This document shows, piece by piece, positions 43,971-53,344 of a stretch of DNA of 64,000 nt. This DNA is from Vicia villosa (Eukaryota > Streptophyta > Magnoliopsida > Fabales > Fabaceae). The translations under genes were made by a program, and so were the position numbers. The stretch lies in the NCBI RefSeq assembly GCF_029867415.1, contig NC_081185.1, positions 120,259,987-120,323,986 on the forward strand, given 5' to 3'. Within the stretch, counting starts at the first letter, position 1. Each line of letters begins with the position of its first letter. Under the pieces are notes generated by a model. That model saw only the letters and a program-made list of their open reading frames with translations. It ran no database searches and was not told where the DNA came from.

Positions 43971-46900
43971 ATAGTGGTATCAGAGCAGGTCGGTCTGTTC
44001 GGCCAATTGTCGAGTCTGTTGAGTTGCGCGACATTTGTATACTGTCGGTGTTTTATCCCTTGGTACGCGACATGTGAGTGAATCACTGTCGGTACTTACT
44101 TGTTTTGTTGCAGGAGTTGGTTTGAGCAAAGTGGGGGAGAAGCTTTGCTTATCGGAAGAGGTTCAGTTGCAAGTTTGCAAAGAGGATTGCGGTCGTAATA
44201 TTTCAGAAAGCGGACTTCAGCGAGGGAATGTGTCGCTTAAGTTATAAGAAGTTTGGGAGTGAAGAGATATGATAAAGGACTGTTTGGAATGTGATTGATT
44301 TGAAGATGATGAGTTTTGGAGTGGAATTTCCGTAAGAAAAACGCAGGAAGGTTGCTGAACCGTTATAAAACTTCGAAAATTCATAACTGGAGTTCTGGAC
44401 ATCCGATTTGAGTTCCGTTTGAAGCGTCAGAAAGATAACAAGACGAACTTTGTTATAAAAATGGTTGCAGCAGCTGTAACATATTTAATTGTGACAGTAT
44501 GATGTTGGAAAGAGGTGAAGTTACAGTTACGCTTGTTCTTAAAACTAGACTTGTTTGTTGGTGCTGCATGGGATGTCAGTGTCATAGTTGAACGGAATGA
44601 AGGAATAATTAAAGGCTTGTTGGGAAGAAATTTTAGGAATTAAATGTGCCAATTGAGGAGTTTTGGAGATATTGTATAGAGTGTCGCTGCATGGCATCGG
44701 TGTTTCATTGTTGGATAACGATTGGAAAATTCATATCTTGAGCTCTGAGTGTCGGATTAATGTACCGTTTGAACCCACGAATAGGAGAGATTATGTTCTC
44801 CCTTATGGAAGAGTTATAAATACAGTAGAGTGGTCCTATGAAGAGTTATTATGAGTTCGGTTAAAGAAGCATGAAAAATTGTTGAATAGGAATGTCTACT
44901 ACCGCGATTGTTTGAAACGGAATTGAGTAGAATATGTTGTTGGGGAATAAGTTGATGAGATGTTCGGTAATAAAGATGATTTAAGTGCCGATGGATCTTA
45001 GAGGGGATTGAATTAGTAGTAAAGGTGAATTAAACTTTAGAACGGTTGAAGTTGTATTTGTGATGTGTCACTAATGGGTTTGAGTGGTGTATTGACGCAA
45101 AGTCAGCAAGTAGTAGCTTATGCGTCGAGACAACTCAAAGTGCATGAAAGGAATTATCCGACTCATGATTTTGAGTTGACAGCTGTGGCTTTGTTTTGAA
45201 GTGGCGGTGACATTAAATTGTCTGGGTCAAGATTCGAAGTGTTTAGTGATCATAAGGGTCTGAGGTACCTCTTTGATCATAAATGGCTTAATATGAGGTA
45301 ACGAAGATGGTTAGAGTTTTGTTAGATTATGTTTTTGAACTGAATTACCATCCGAGTACAAACGTAGTTGCTGATGCGTTAAGCAGAAAGTCCTTACACA
45401 TGGCTATACTAATGGTGCGAGGATTGGATTTGATTGAACAATTCCAAGATTTGAGTGGGTATGCAAAGTTACTCCTAATAGTGTTAGATTGGGTATGCTA
45501 AAGCTGACTAGTGGTATTCTTGACGAGATTAGAGAAGGTCAGAAAACTGATGTTGAATTGATCGGTAAGTTGACTTTGATTAATCGAGGCAAGGGCGGCG
45601 AATTCAGAGTTGACGAGAATGGTATAATGAGGTTTGGTGACAGAATTTGTGTTCCTGATGTTGCTGAACTTCGAGAGAGTATTCTAGAAGGAGGACACCG
45701 TAGTGAATTATTGGACTACGACGATGTTAATGAGTTTGAGTGCTAACTCAGAAAGGACACTATTATGTAGTAACGATAATTTATGCTTAAATATGATTGT
45801 CGGCTATCTATTGACAAATTGAGGACTTTATCACCCTTAATCTCTTGTTGATAGTAGATGGAATCATATAGATGGTATGAGATTGTTTGTTACCTTAATG
45901 GCATAAGATGTGATGAATGCTAAGCCGTGAGAATAATCATTCACCATATTGTGGGAACTTATGAAGAAGTGAATATGAAAGAGTGCAACGTATTGGACGG
46001 TGACTTAAGACGGGTAATCGGAGTCGCATAGCGAAAGTGTGATATGGAGCAGTGTTATGGGTACTACTCGTGGGCAGTGAGTAATTAATACGTCGGGAGC
46101 CTACGTGGAGAACACGTATTGATCCATATGTTGGATTTAGGAGCTAGTGGATGTAACGATGTTGTATCATAGAATTAGAACTTTTTTTTGAATAATTGTC
46201 GAGATGATGAATATGTTATTATGGTTGTACAAGGTTGACGAGTATGTATTCGGCGAAGTTAAGATGTTGAGTTGATACTATACGATGCTATAATAATTTT
46301 TGTGCTGTTGTAAGGTGTTAGGTAGATTTCCAGATATAATGAGGAATTATACCCTATGAAGGACAGAGTCGATTTGATTCTTAGTAGAGAGCGGGACTCA
46401 GTTGAGCTATTTTGTAAGCAATGGTATATTAAAGCTGATGAGTGTAATTATAACTACTTGTGTGTACTCGTTCCGATGGTGGGAATGTTTTAATAGATGT
46501 AGTAACTCAGGAATTTGTTTTGAGTACGTGTAAGTATTGTTAAGTGGTAAATTAGTACCATGTGTGGTAAAGGAGGATTTTAAACGAATGAGTAAAGAGA
46601 ATCAGAATTGGGTAAAACTAAGAAAATCTAACTGGTGATGATGATTGTAATGAGTACTCAGAGTAGTACAGCAAAAGCGGAATGTAACGTATTGGATAAT
46701 TGCTGGTGTGACTTAAGAGGAGACGGATAGTTGAAATCCAATGATATAGGAATATTATTATTGAGTTTCTTAAAGGAAGCGGTTGGTGAAAAGTGTAAGT
46801 ATTACCTTATCGCTCAAATGGAAAAGCGTGTCTAAGGTTGGTACGTTCGATGGATGGGATCCATTATTGCAGTGTTGATCAGTTGTGATCATACCATGGA

Positions 46901-47195
46901 TTGTGTGATTATAATATTTAGTTATTGAGCGTATTGTATGGGTCGCACCTTGACGTTTCATTGTCGTTAACCTTTGGAGTTTAGAGAGTGGTACACAATT
47001 GGGATGGTCGAATGCGACGTGAGAGCTGAGATTGAACGCATGAGACATGCTTTTGTTGGTTATGTCAGATGAATTTTGAGGATTGGCTAAGGAAATGTTA
47101 CCTGGGAACTGGAGAGTCAAATGAATGACTCATATTCTGAACTTTTCACTTGAAGTATGTTTTCAAGGACGAAAACTCTTCTAGTGGGGGAGAGT
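43971..47195 (+). pseudogene. TekayB internal region, decayed pol remnants
   Basis: After the PBS (43975-43986), no intact gag-pol remains. Recognisable pieces are an RNase H remnant at 45060-45400 ([15 protein letters not shown] readable, with stops and frameshifts), the RH-integrase linker at about 45400-45720 (KLTSGILDEIREGQK and related), and the chromodomain end at about 47085-47155 (GNVTWELESQMNDSYSELF). 45730-47080 is unreadable, although it ends in correct chromodomain context. Frames of 60-116 codons here are chance remnants. The polypurine tract is at 47183-47195. Confidence 0.75.
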
Positions 47196-48735
47196 TGTAA
47201 CATCCCGAAAATTCTTATTTAATTAATTTAATTAAGTTTTAAATTAATTATTCGAAATTAGCATTTTAATGAAACTAATTAGAAATAATAAAATGTTAGT
47301 TGTTGGGCCATTGGGGGAATTAGTAATGTGGGGGTGTTAATGTGAAGGAGCCCATTACTAAATTATGCTATGTTTTCATAAAACAAGACAATAAGAGGAA
47401 TTTGAGAAATAGAGGAGAAAAACCTAATAGGGAGAGATGGAGAAGTCATGGACAAAAGCATTTTCGTATTCATGGTGCAGCCATCACGAAACAGGCCATA
47501 ACTCTCTGCTTGTAGCTCCAAATCAGGTAATTCTCGAAGATTCGGATTCTACACAAAATTTCCTTCGATTTGATATATTAATTCGTGTCAGGGAGGTTCT
47601 CGATGAGGGAGATAAGAGAGTTTGAAGATTGGGGATTCTTGCTGAAAGTGAAGAAAAGAGACTTACGGGTTTGATGGAGAAGAAGGGGAGAAGTCCAGAT
47701 TTTTGGCTAAGGTAAGGGGGGACTCTCCATTTAATCTCTATTATCGTGTTGTGAATGATAATGTTGATTAGGAGTATTATTTAGATCAATAGGTTCTATG
47801 TTCTGATTTTACTGTTGTGTTCATCCTTGGGTTGAAATCTATGACTGTTAATCCTTAATAACTGAGTAGAATTAGGTTGTGATGAGTAAAATCGAATATA
47901 GGGTCATATGCTATTGATGTTGGATGAATCCTATGCTGTTTAGAATGTGGAATTTCTGGTTGGAGACCCAAATCGCAGGTTGAAACGAATGGATTCGCGA
48001 AGAAGACGAATGGGTAAGTTGCAGGTTTTTGGAACTGCTGACCATTCGCGTATGGTACGCGTACGATACGCGTATGGTACGCTCCCCATTCTGCACCAGA
48101 ATTGCACCTTCTGCTGATACGCGTATGGTACGCATATGGCGAAGTGTTGGTACGCGTATGGACTGTTGATACGCGTATGTGCGTGTTTTGTGTGGAAATA
48201 TGATTCTATACATACGCATATGATACGCATATGGTGTGTGTTTTGTGGATTTTTGGCCCTGTTGGTACGCGTATGGCCAGCGTGAAATGCAGATTTTTGC
48301 TGTTTGTGAACTTTAAAAGTTTGATGATGAGTAACTTTTGAATTGATGATCTGTTTGGAATGATGTTTGAATTATGATGATTAGAATGAGATCAATCGTA
48401 TGATTAATTAATATATGATTTTATTGAATGATGTTAATATATATATGAACATGCTTATGATGATGATGATAATGATGATGATGATGAAATGAGTATAAGA
48501 TGATGCTACTCATAAAATGATGATGATGATAAAAGTATGTTGTATATATGTTTGCATGCATTCATAACCATTTGATGAGGGCTGAATCCTAATGATGAGA
48601 GGATTCAGTGAAGGGCAGGATTCCCACTGTGTGGAATCTGTGCTGGCAGGACCGTATCTGGATGATGTTAGATCGGTCGGTGGGTGATTCCCATTGATGA
48701 TGTTTGGTACCACATGCATAGTGTCAGTTTCATAC
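47196..48735 (+). repeat. TekayB 3' LTR, truncated at its right end
   Basis: Begins TGTAACATCCCG. It aligns with the split 5' LTR up to TTTCATAC at 48735, where a new element begins. The remaining ~550 bp of the LTR are absent from the window. The CpG-rich TACGCGTATGG cluster is at about 48045-48275. Confidence 0.82.
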
Positions 48736-49257
48736 TGTTATACCCCAAAATTTGCCCACATCTTTTTTCAAGAAAACTCCAATCTGAAAATTAAGAGTTT
48801 CATATAATCATGGATTTTTATTTCAAATATCCTAGCATATGAAGTACTTAAATTTCAGAAACTTTTCTTATACAGTAGCTTGGCTTACAGTGGAATTTAT
48901 TCTTACGCAAACGCCAAATACTGTTCTTTACTTCACAAATACTATTTATTTATTTTACAGATAAATAGTACTAACACAGTTCATGCAGGGTTAAATCTTT
49001 TTTGCAGGCGCAAAAGCAGGAAACTCACACTGTACTGGTAACAATTGTTTTTGGTTTCCCACTAACTTTTGTACTATATTCCATTATTTTCAAAATCTTT
49101 TCAAATCTCTTCTTTCCAATTCAAATCTCAACTTTATTCTACACATCTCTCTTTTCCCAACAATATCATACACTTTCTTTCAAATCTCACTTCCACTCAA
49201 AATTTCCATTTGTACGGAATCACATCATTCCCCAACGTCTCTATCATCTTTCCATTC

Positions 49258-49265
49258 TATAAATA
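49258..49265 (+). promoter_or_regulatory. TATA box in the Ogre/Tat-type LTR
   Basis: TATAAATA in a C-rich promoter context. Transcription would start near 49290, about 70 nt upstream of the ATG at 49360. Confidence 0.55.
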
Positions 49266-49359
49266 CTTCTCATTCTTCCATAAAATCTCACATCAAATTC
49301 TAAATCTTCTTTCAAATTTCTACTTCATCATCCATTTTCTTTCTTCTTTCCTAGCAAGA

Positions 49360-49527
49360 ATGGCAAAATGGATAGAGACACTGTTTCTTACAGTCATCAC
49401 CATTGCTACGGTGATCATGACTTTCTTCTGCCTACACAGTCCTGAGAAGTGTGGACCTGCAATAGTTGCATTCCCAATCCTCTACATGTTATTGATCATA
49501 GCATGGTTCATCAACCGTCATTTTTAA
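49360..49527 (+). CDS. Small two-helix membrane-protein ORF in the LTR
   Basis: 55 aa, starting MAKWIETLFLTVITIATVI. Two hydrophobic segments (about residues 8-24 and 34-51) flank a short Cys-containing loop (FFCLHSPEKCGPA). The ATG has a good plant context (AAGAATGGC) and is the first in frame after a leader downstream of the TATA box. I do not recognise the protein. It could be a real small ORF in the LTR leader or chance. Codon usage looks ordinary and the stop is clean. Confidence 0.4.
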   Translation: MAKWIETLFLTVITIATVIMTFFCLHSPEKCGPAIVAFPILYMLLIIAWFINRHF

Positions 49528-49974
49528 AGTTTGCCGTGTTTCTTATTTTCTTAAACGTACCGTCTATTCGTCGTACTGTTCAATAGTATGTAATATTTAT
49601 GCTGTCAGTATTAAATGTTGTACTATTTGTCATAATATTGCTTAATTACTAAGATAATATTTTTTGTGTTTTCTGCCAGTCAAATATTTCTATTTCTGTG
49701 CATTAAATAATTTTCAGGTTATTATCGGTAATTTTGCCCGCATACCGTAAATATCAGTTATTTATTATGTTTCAGTTTTCTAACAAGTCATGTAAATAAA
49801 TTTTCATGCTTCACACCAAACAAAAACAAAAATAACAACAAAAAAGAAAATTAACCTTGACAGTTGATTTTTCACTTTAACTGCTGCTTCAGTACACGAA
49901 CAGTCAGTTGACAGACAAACTGCAGACAGTACAATTCACAGTGTTTTGTACAATCAATCAAATCAATCATTCAC

Positions 49975-50074
49975 NNNNNNNNNNNNNNNNNNNNNNNNNN
50001 NNNNNNNNNNNNNNNNNNNNNNNNNNNNNNNNNNNNNNNNNNNNNNNNNNNNNNNNNNNNNNNNNNNNNNNNNN
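49975..50074. other. Assembly gap of 100 N
   Basis: Exactly 100 unknown bases, the conventional size for a scaffold gap of unknown length. Element structure cannot be followed across it. Confidence 0.99.
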
Positions 50075-50385
50075 AACAAAAACATCAAGAAAATCATTCA
50101 GAAGATGGTCATCACTTACAAAGATTGGCATGAAATGCTCCAGTCGAAGTGCGTACTGATGTACGGTAACCGTGAAGAGCATACGGGAGCATTTCATGCC
50201 AATCTTTGTAAGTGATGACCATCTTCTGAATGATTTTCTTGATGTTTTTGTTAGCTGTAGAAGCAGCTAACAAAAACATCAAGAAAATCATTCAGAAGAT
50301 GGTCATCACTTACAAAGATTGGCATGAAATGCTCCCGTATGCTCTTCACGGTTACCGTACATCAGTACGCACTTCGACTGGAGCA
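50075..50385. repeat. Gap-edge palindrome, 122-bp arms
   Basis: 50136-50257 is the exact reverse complement of 50264-50385 around a 6-nt loop (TAGAAG). In addition, 50075-50140 repeats 50269-50334 in direct orientation. All three copies are the same integrase-coding stretch. The arrangement at a gap edge looks like a read or assembly artefact. The true sequence is the right arm. Confidence 0.9.
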
Positions 50386-50811
50386 ACTCCTTTCTCCCTT
50401 GTATATGGCATGGAGGCAGTCCTACCAATAGAGGTTGAGATTCCATCAATGAGAGTTTTGATGGAGGCAAAATTAACAGAAGCCGAGTGGTGTCAAAGCA
50501 GATTCGATGAATTGAACTTAATCGAAGAAAAGCGCATGACAGCTTTATGCCACGGACAGCTATATCAACAAAGAATGAAGAAAGCTTTCGACAAAAAGGT
50601 TCGACCTCGCGCAATCAAAGAAGGCGACCTTGTACTCAAAAAGATTCAATCTTTTCTCACAGATTCGAGAGGGAAATGGACTCCCAATTATGACGGCCCC
50701 TACGTGGTCAAGAGAGTTTTCTCAGGAGGAGCCTTAATACTCACGACTATGGATGGAGAAGAATTCACCCGTCCTGTGAACGTCGACGCAGTCAAGAAAT
50801 ACTTCGCCTAA
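50264..50811 (+). CDS. Ogre/Tat integrase C-terminal region (partial)
   Basis: About 182 codons to a TAA at 50811. Begins within the integrase core (YKDWHEMLPYALHGYRTSVR, STGATPFSLVYGMEAVLPIE), through the helical segment with RMTALCHGQLYQQRMKKAF, to the C-terminal domain (GDLVLKKIQ, YDGPYVVKRVFSGGALIL) and the conserved end PVNVDAVKKYFA. This is the end of the Ogre/Tat polyprotein. The 5' part is lost at the palindrome and gap. Codons upstream of 50264 belong to the artefact. Confidence 0.85.
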
Positions 50812-51010
50812 ATAATTAAAAAAAAAACAGCTCGCTAAGTTGAAAACTCGCAAAGAGCGACTTAGGCAAAAAAGAGCGTCTCGGTGAATCGAAAACCCGA
50901 AAGGGCGATTCAGGCAAAAATTAGAGACATAAAAAAATATATATTAGTCAATCCCGGTAGACTTAAAACCCGAAAGGGGTAGTTTACGCAAAAGTTAGGG
51001 ATATATGGCG
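50812..51010 (+). repeat. Post-integrase 'AAAACCCGAAAGGGC' repeats of Ogre
   Basis: Three imperfect modules (about 50830-50875, 50880-50925, 50945-50995) each read like gtt/tcg/tta-GAAAACCCGAAAGGG-cg-...-CAGGCAAAAA. They are typical of the region after the Ogre integrase stop. Each contains the short inverted repeat CCCGAAAGGG. Confidence 0.6.
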
Positions 51011-52079
51011 AGTAACTGTGTTCAGGACAAACTTGATCATTCAAAATCCATAGCGGAGTGTTCATCAGCAGTAGGTCATCTTCTACGAAGCACGAATACA
51101 ACGCAACTTGGAGTGGAAGGGAAAGATAACGGTCGTCACGTTTCATCGTAGCCCTTTTTCCGAAAATTACCAATTTCCAACTTTGTGAATACTCCATGGA
51201 ATCAAGCATTTGGCTGATTACCATTCCATATATAATAATTTGAGCCTTGTGCTTTTCCTTTGCAATCTAGTCTTATTCAGTTTCTTGAAATGCATTTTAA
51301 GTTTAAACAGTCAATTTCTTGAAACAAATGTTTTCATAAAATAAAAATGAATTTACTTGCAAAAATAAAGGTGAAATTTCTTTCTGAGGTTTACAAACAA
51401 TAGGAAGAATGCAAACAGTTGCTCCGAGAACGGTTGAGACTCCGGGAACCAAGATTTCCCCATGAGGTCGCTTTGCGAACATCTCCCGATGACGGATCTT
51501 CACTTCAATTAATATTATTTACTTCGGACAGCGGACAACTGATAGCCAGATATTCCAAACAGAGTTCGAACTACAAGAAGAGGACATCTTCTGATCAACA
51601 AGAATTCAAGTCGTATCATTAGGATTTTACATCCGCGACAATTCTATTCACATTCACTTTACATTTTATAATTGTCATAATATTCATGCATACATTACAT
51701 CACAACTGCATAGTCAAATTAGGCTTTTTAATCATGAGAATGCCCGAGTCATGAGGGCATGAACTCGAGTTTCCCCTGCAAGTCCTGGAGAAACTTTTTC
51801 CTTCAAGACAACGATCCATGTAGAGAGATTTCCCCAAGCAAGTCAATAGATGGTAGTCTCCCTCAAAGAGATAGTTTGTTCACTTTTGGAATCCCTCAAC
51901 TGAGAATCTCCTGCAGAGCAACGCTCGACAATCTTCTTCGGATAAGATAGTCTGCTTCGCATTTTGGACTTCCCCAAAAGTTTGGCATTTCCCCAACAAG
52001 GTCGAGAGGTGCCACTTCTTGTCAAAAGAATAATTCAGAATCTCCCAGCAGATCGACAAACGATTCCCCAACAGAATCA
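51011..52079 (+). other. Ogre 3' untranslated region, upstream part
   Basis: No coding frame. 51750-52079 contains degenerate relatives of the hairpin units described downstream (for example AGTTTCCCC...GAGAAACT near 51768-51797 and TGGTAGTCTCC near 51849). Frames of 60-90 codons arise from the repeats. Confidence 0.5.
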
Positions 52080-52344
52080 GTGAATGGTAGTCTTCATCCA
52101 GAAGATAGTTCATGATCCCCAGCGGAGTTAACAAATGGTAGTCTTTCCCCAAGGAAAGACAGTTTGTCTGTTAAATACTCAAGAGATCGACAAATGGTAG
52201 TTTCTTCAAACAGTTTGTCTGTTTCAGGGATGTTTAGTTCCCCACAGAGTCAATAAATGGTAGTTTTCCCTTTTAGAAAACAGTTTGTTGATTCCCCAGG
52301 CACCAATCGACGAATGGCAGTTTTCACCCCGAAAACAGTTCGTC
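52080..52344 (+). repeat. Five diverged hairpin units in the Ogre 3' UTR
   Basis: Each unit has an outer stem, the bulge TGGTAG or TGGCAG, an inner stem, a small loop, then the return strands separated by CAG or TAG. Outer/inner stems: GTGAA-TTCAT with TCTTC-GAAGA (52080-52113); ACAAA-TTTGT with GTCTTTCC-GGAAAGAC (52131-52167); GACAAA-TTTGTC with GTTT-AAAC (52189-52219); CAATAAA-TTTGTTG with GTTTTC-GAAAAC (52251-52290); GACGAA-TTCGTC with GTTTTC-GAAAAC (52309-52344). Stem sequences differ between units, yet both sides change together. Confidence 0.85.
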
Positions 52345-52426
52345 CGCCTTCAAACAAAGTCATTAGCCCCTCAAAAAGCATGGGCCCATATGACAATCTT
52401 TCAAAGATGCCAGGTCAAAAGGGAAG

Positions 52427-52975
52427 ATGGTGAAGTTTCTTTATTACCATCAAATGGTATCTCATCTCCAAATGCTGATGAGAAGTTTGATGAGGAAACA
52501 AACCTTTGAAGTTTCTTTATTTTACCGTCAAATGGTATCTCATCTCCAAGTGCTGATGAGAAGTTTGATGAGGAAACAAACCTTTGAAGTTTCTTTATTA
52601 CCGTCAAATGGTATCTCATCTCCAAATGCTGATGAGAAGTTTGATGAGGAAACAAACCTTTGAAGTTTCTTTATTTTACCGTCAAATGGTATCTCATCTC
52701 CAAGTGCTGATGAGAAGTTTGATGAGGAAACAAACCTTTGAAGTTTCTTTATTACCGTCAAATGGTATCTCATCTCCAAGTGCTGATGAGAAGTTTGATG
52801 AGGAAACAAATCTTTGAAGTTTCTTTATTTTACCGTCAAATGGTATCTCATCTCCAAGTGCTGATGAGAAGTTTGATGAGGAAACAAATCTTTGAAGTTT
52901 CTTTATTTACCGTCAAATGGTATCTTACCTCCAAGTGCTGGTAAGAAGTTTGACGAGGAAACAGACCGTTGGAAA
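52427..52975 (+). repeat. Tandem array of ~77-bp hairpin units, alternating 78 and 76 bp
   Basis: About seven copies. Units alternate between TTTATTTTACC (78 bp) and TTTATTACC (76 bp) spacers, giving a 154-bp higher-order period. Each unit has the same hairpin plan as 52080-52344: outer ATCAAA or GTCAAA with TTTGAT, inner TCTCATC with GATGAGA. The last unit has GTCAAA-TTTGAC (52912-52954) and inner TCTTACC-GGTAAGA, so both strands of both stems changed together. Open frames across the array follow from the repeats. Confidence 0.92.
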
Positions 52976-53324
52976 TTTTCTCTTTATATGAGATATTGTC
53001 CAAACACAACTAAGACCAGTTTCGAGATATGGACATCCGAAACAAGGAGGAGGTTGTTTACCTTTTTCTAAGTATCAACACTTAGTTAAAGAAGATGGAT
53101 TGCGCATCTTACATTGCCATCCATTCACCAGAATCCACATCAAGTATTTCTACAGGAGTTTGTCTCATCATCCCCCGCCAAGTGCGACAACAGGATCAAA
53201 TCATGCAAAGTTTTTATCAATTACAACATCTCAGGAGCACCCAAAATTCGGGCATTCTTTGATATTTAAGTCTCTTTTACGCAGGAGAGATCGAGATCTC
53301 AATCTCTCTCCCTCCAGATAAAAG

Positions 53325-53344
53325 AAACTTAAATAGGGGCATCT
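53325..53344 (+). other. Ogre polypurine tract
   Basis: GAAACTTAAATAGGGGCATC immediately before the LTR start TGTCATACCC; the purine-rich core is AATAGGGG. Confidence 0.6.

Larger units (their letters stand above)
17030..48735 (+). mobile_element. TekayB: outermost, decayed Tekay-type gypsy element
   Basis: Its 5' LTR is split: 17030-18249 continues at 43309-43970. A PBS TGGTATCAGAGC (initiator Met tRNA) follows at 43975-43986. The internal region (43971-47195) is heavily decayed, the polypurine tract AGTGGGGGAGAGT lies just before 47196, and the 3' LTR is 47196-48735. The 5' LTR lacks its first ~156 bp, replaced by the copia fragment. The 3' LTR is cut at 48735, where Ogre/Tat-type DNA begins. 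The two LTRs differ at roughly 2.5% or more of positions by eye, the highest in the stack, fitting its position as the oldest layer. Confidence 0.8.
48736..49974 (+). mobile_element. LTR of an Ogre/Tat-type element, running into the assembly gap
   Basis: Starts TGTTATACCCCAAAATTTGC, a familiar start of legume Ogre/Tat-type LTRs, exactly where the TekayB LTR stops. It carries its own TATA box and a short ORF. The right end is hidden by the gap. The other LTR in this region (53345) starts differently, so two related but distinct elements are probably involved. Confidence 0.55.

Noticed and set aside
52427..52944. Several 68-90 codon ORFs on both strands with repeated peptide units
   Set aside because: They are simple translations of the 76/78-bp repeats. 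Length differences not divisible by three in every unit argue against coding.
52427..52975. Regularly spaced repeats that could look like a CRISPR array
   Set aside because: The whole unit is repeated with no unique spacers, in a plant retrotransposon. Tandem repeat, not CRISPR.
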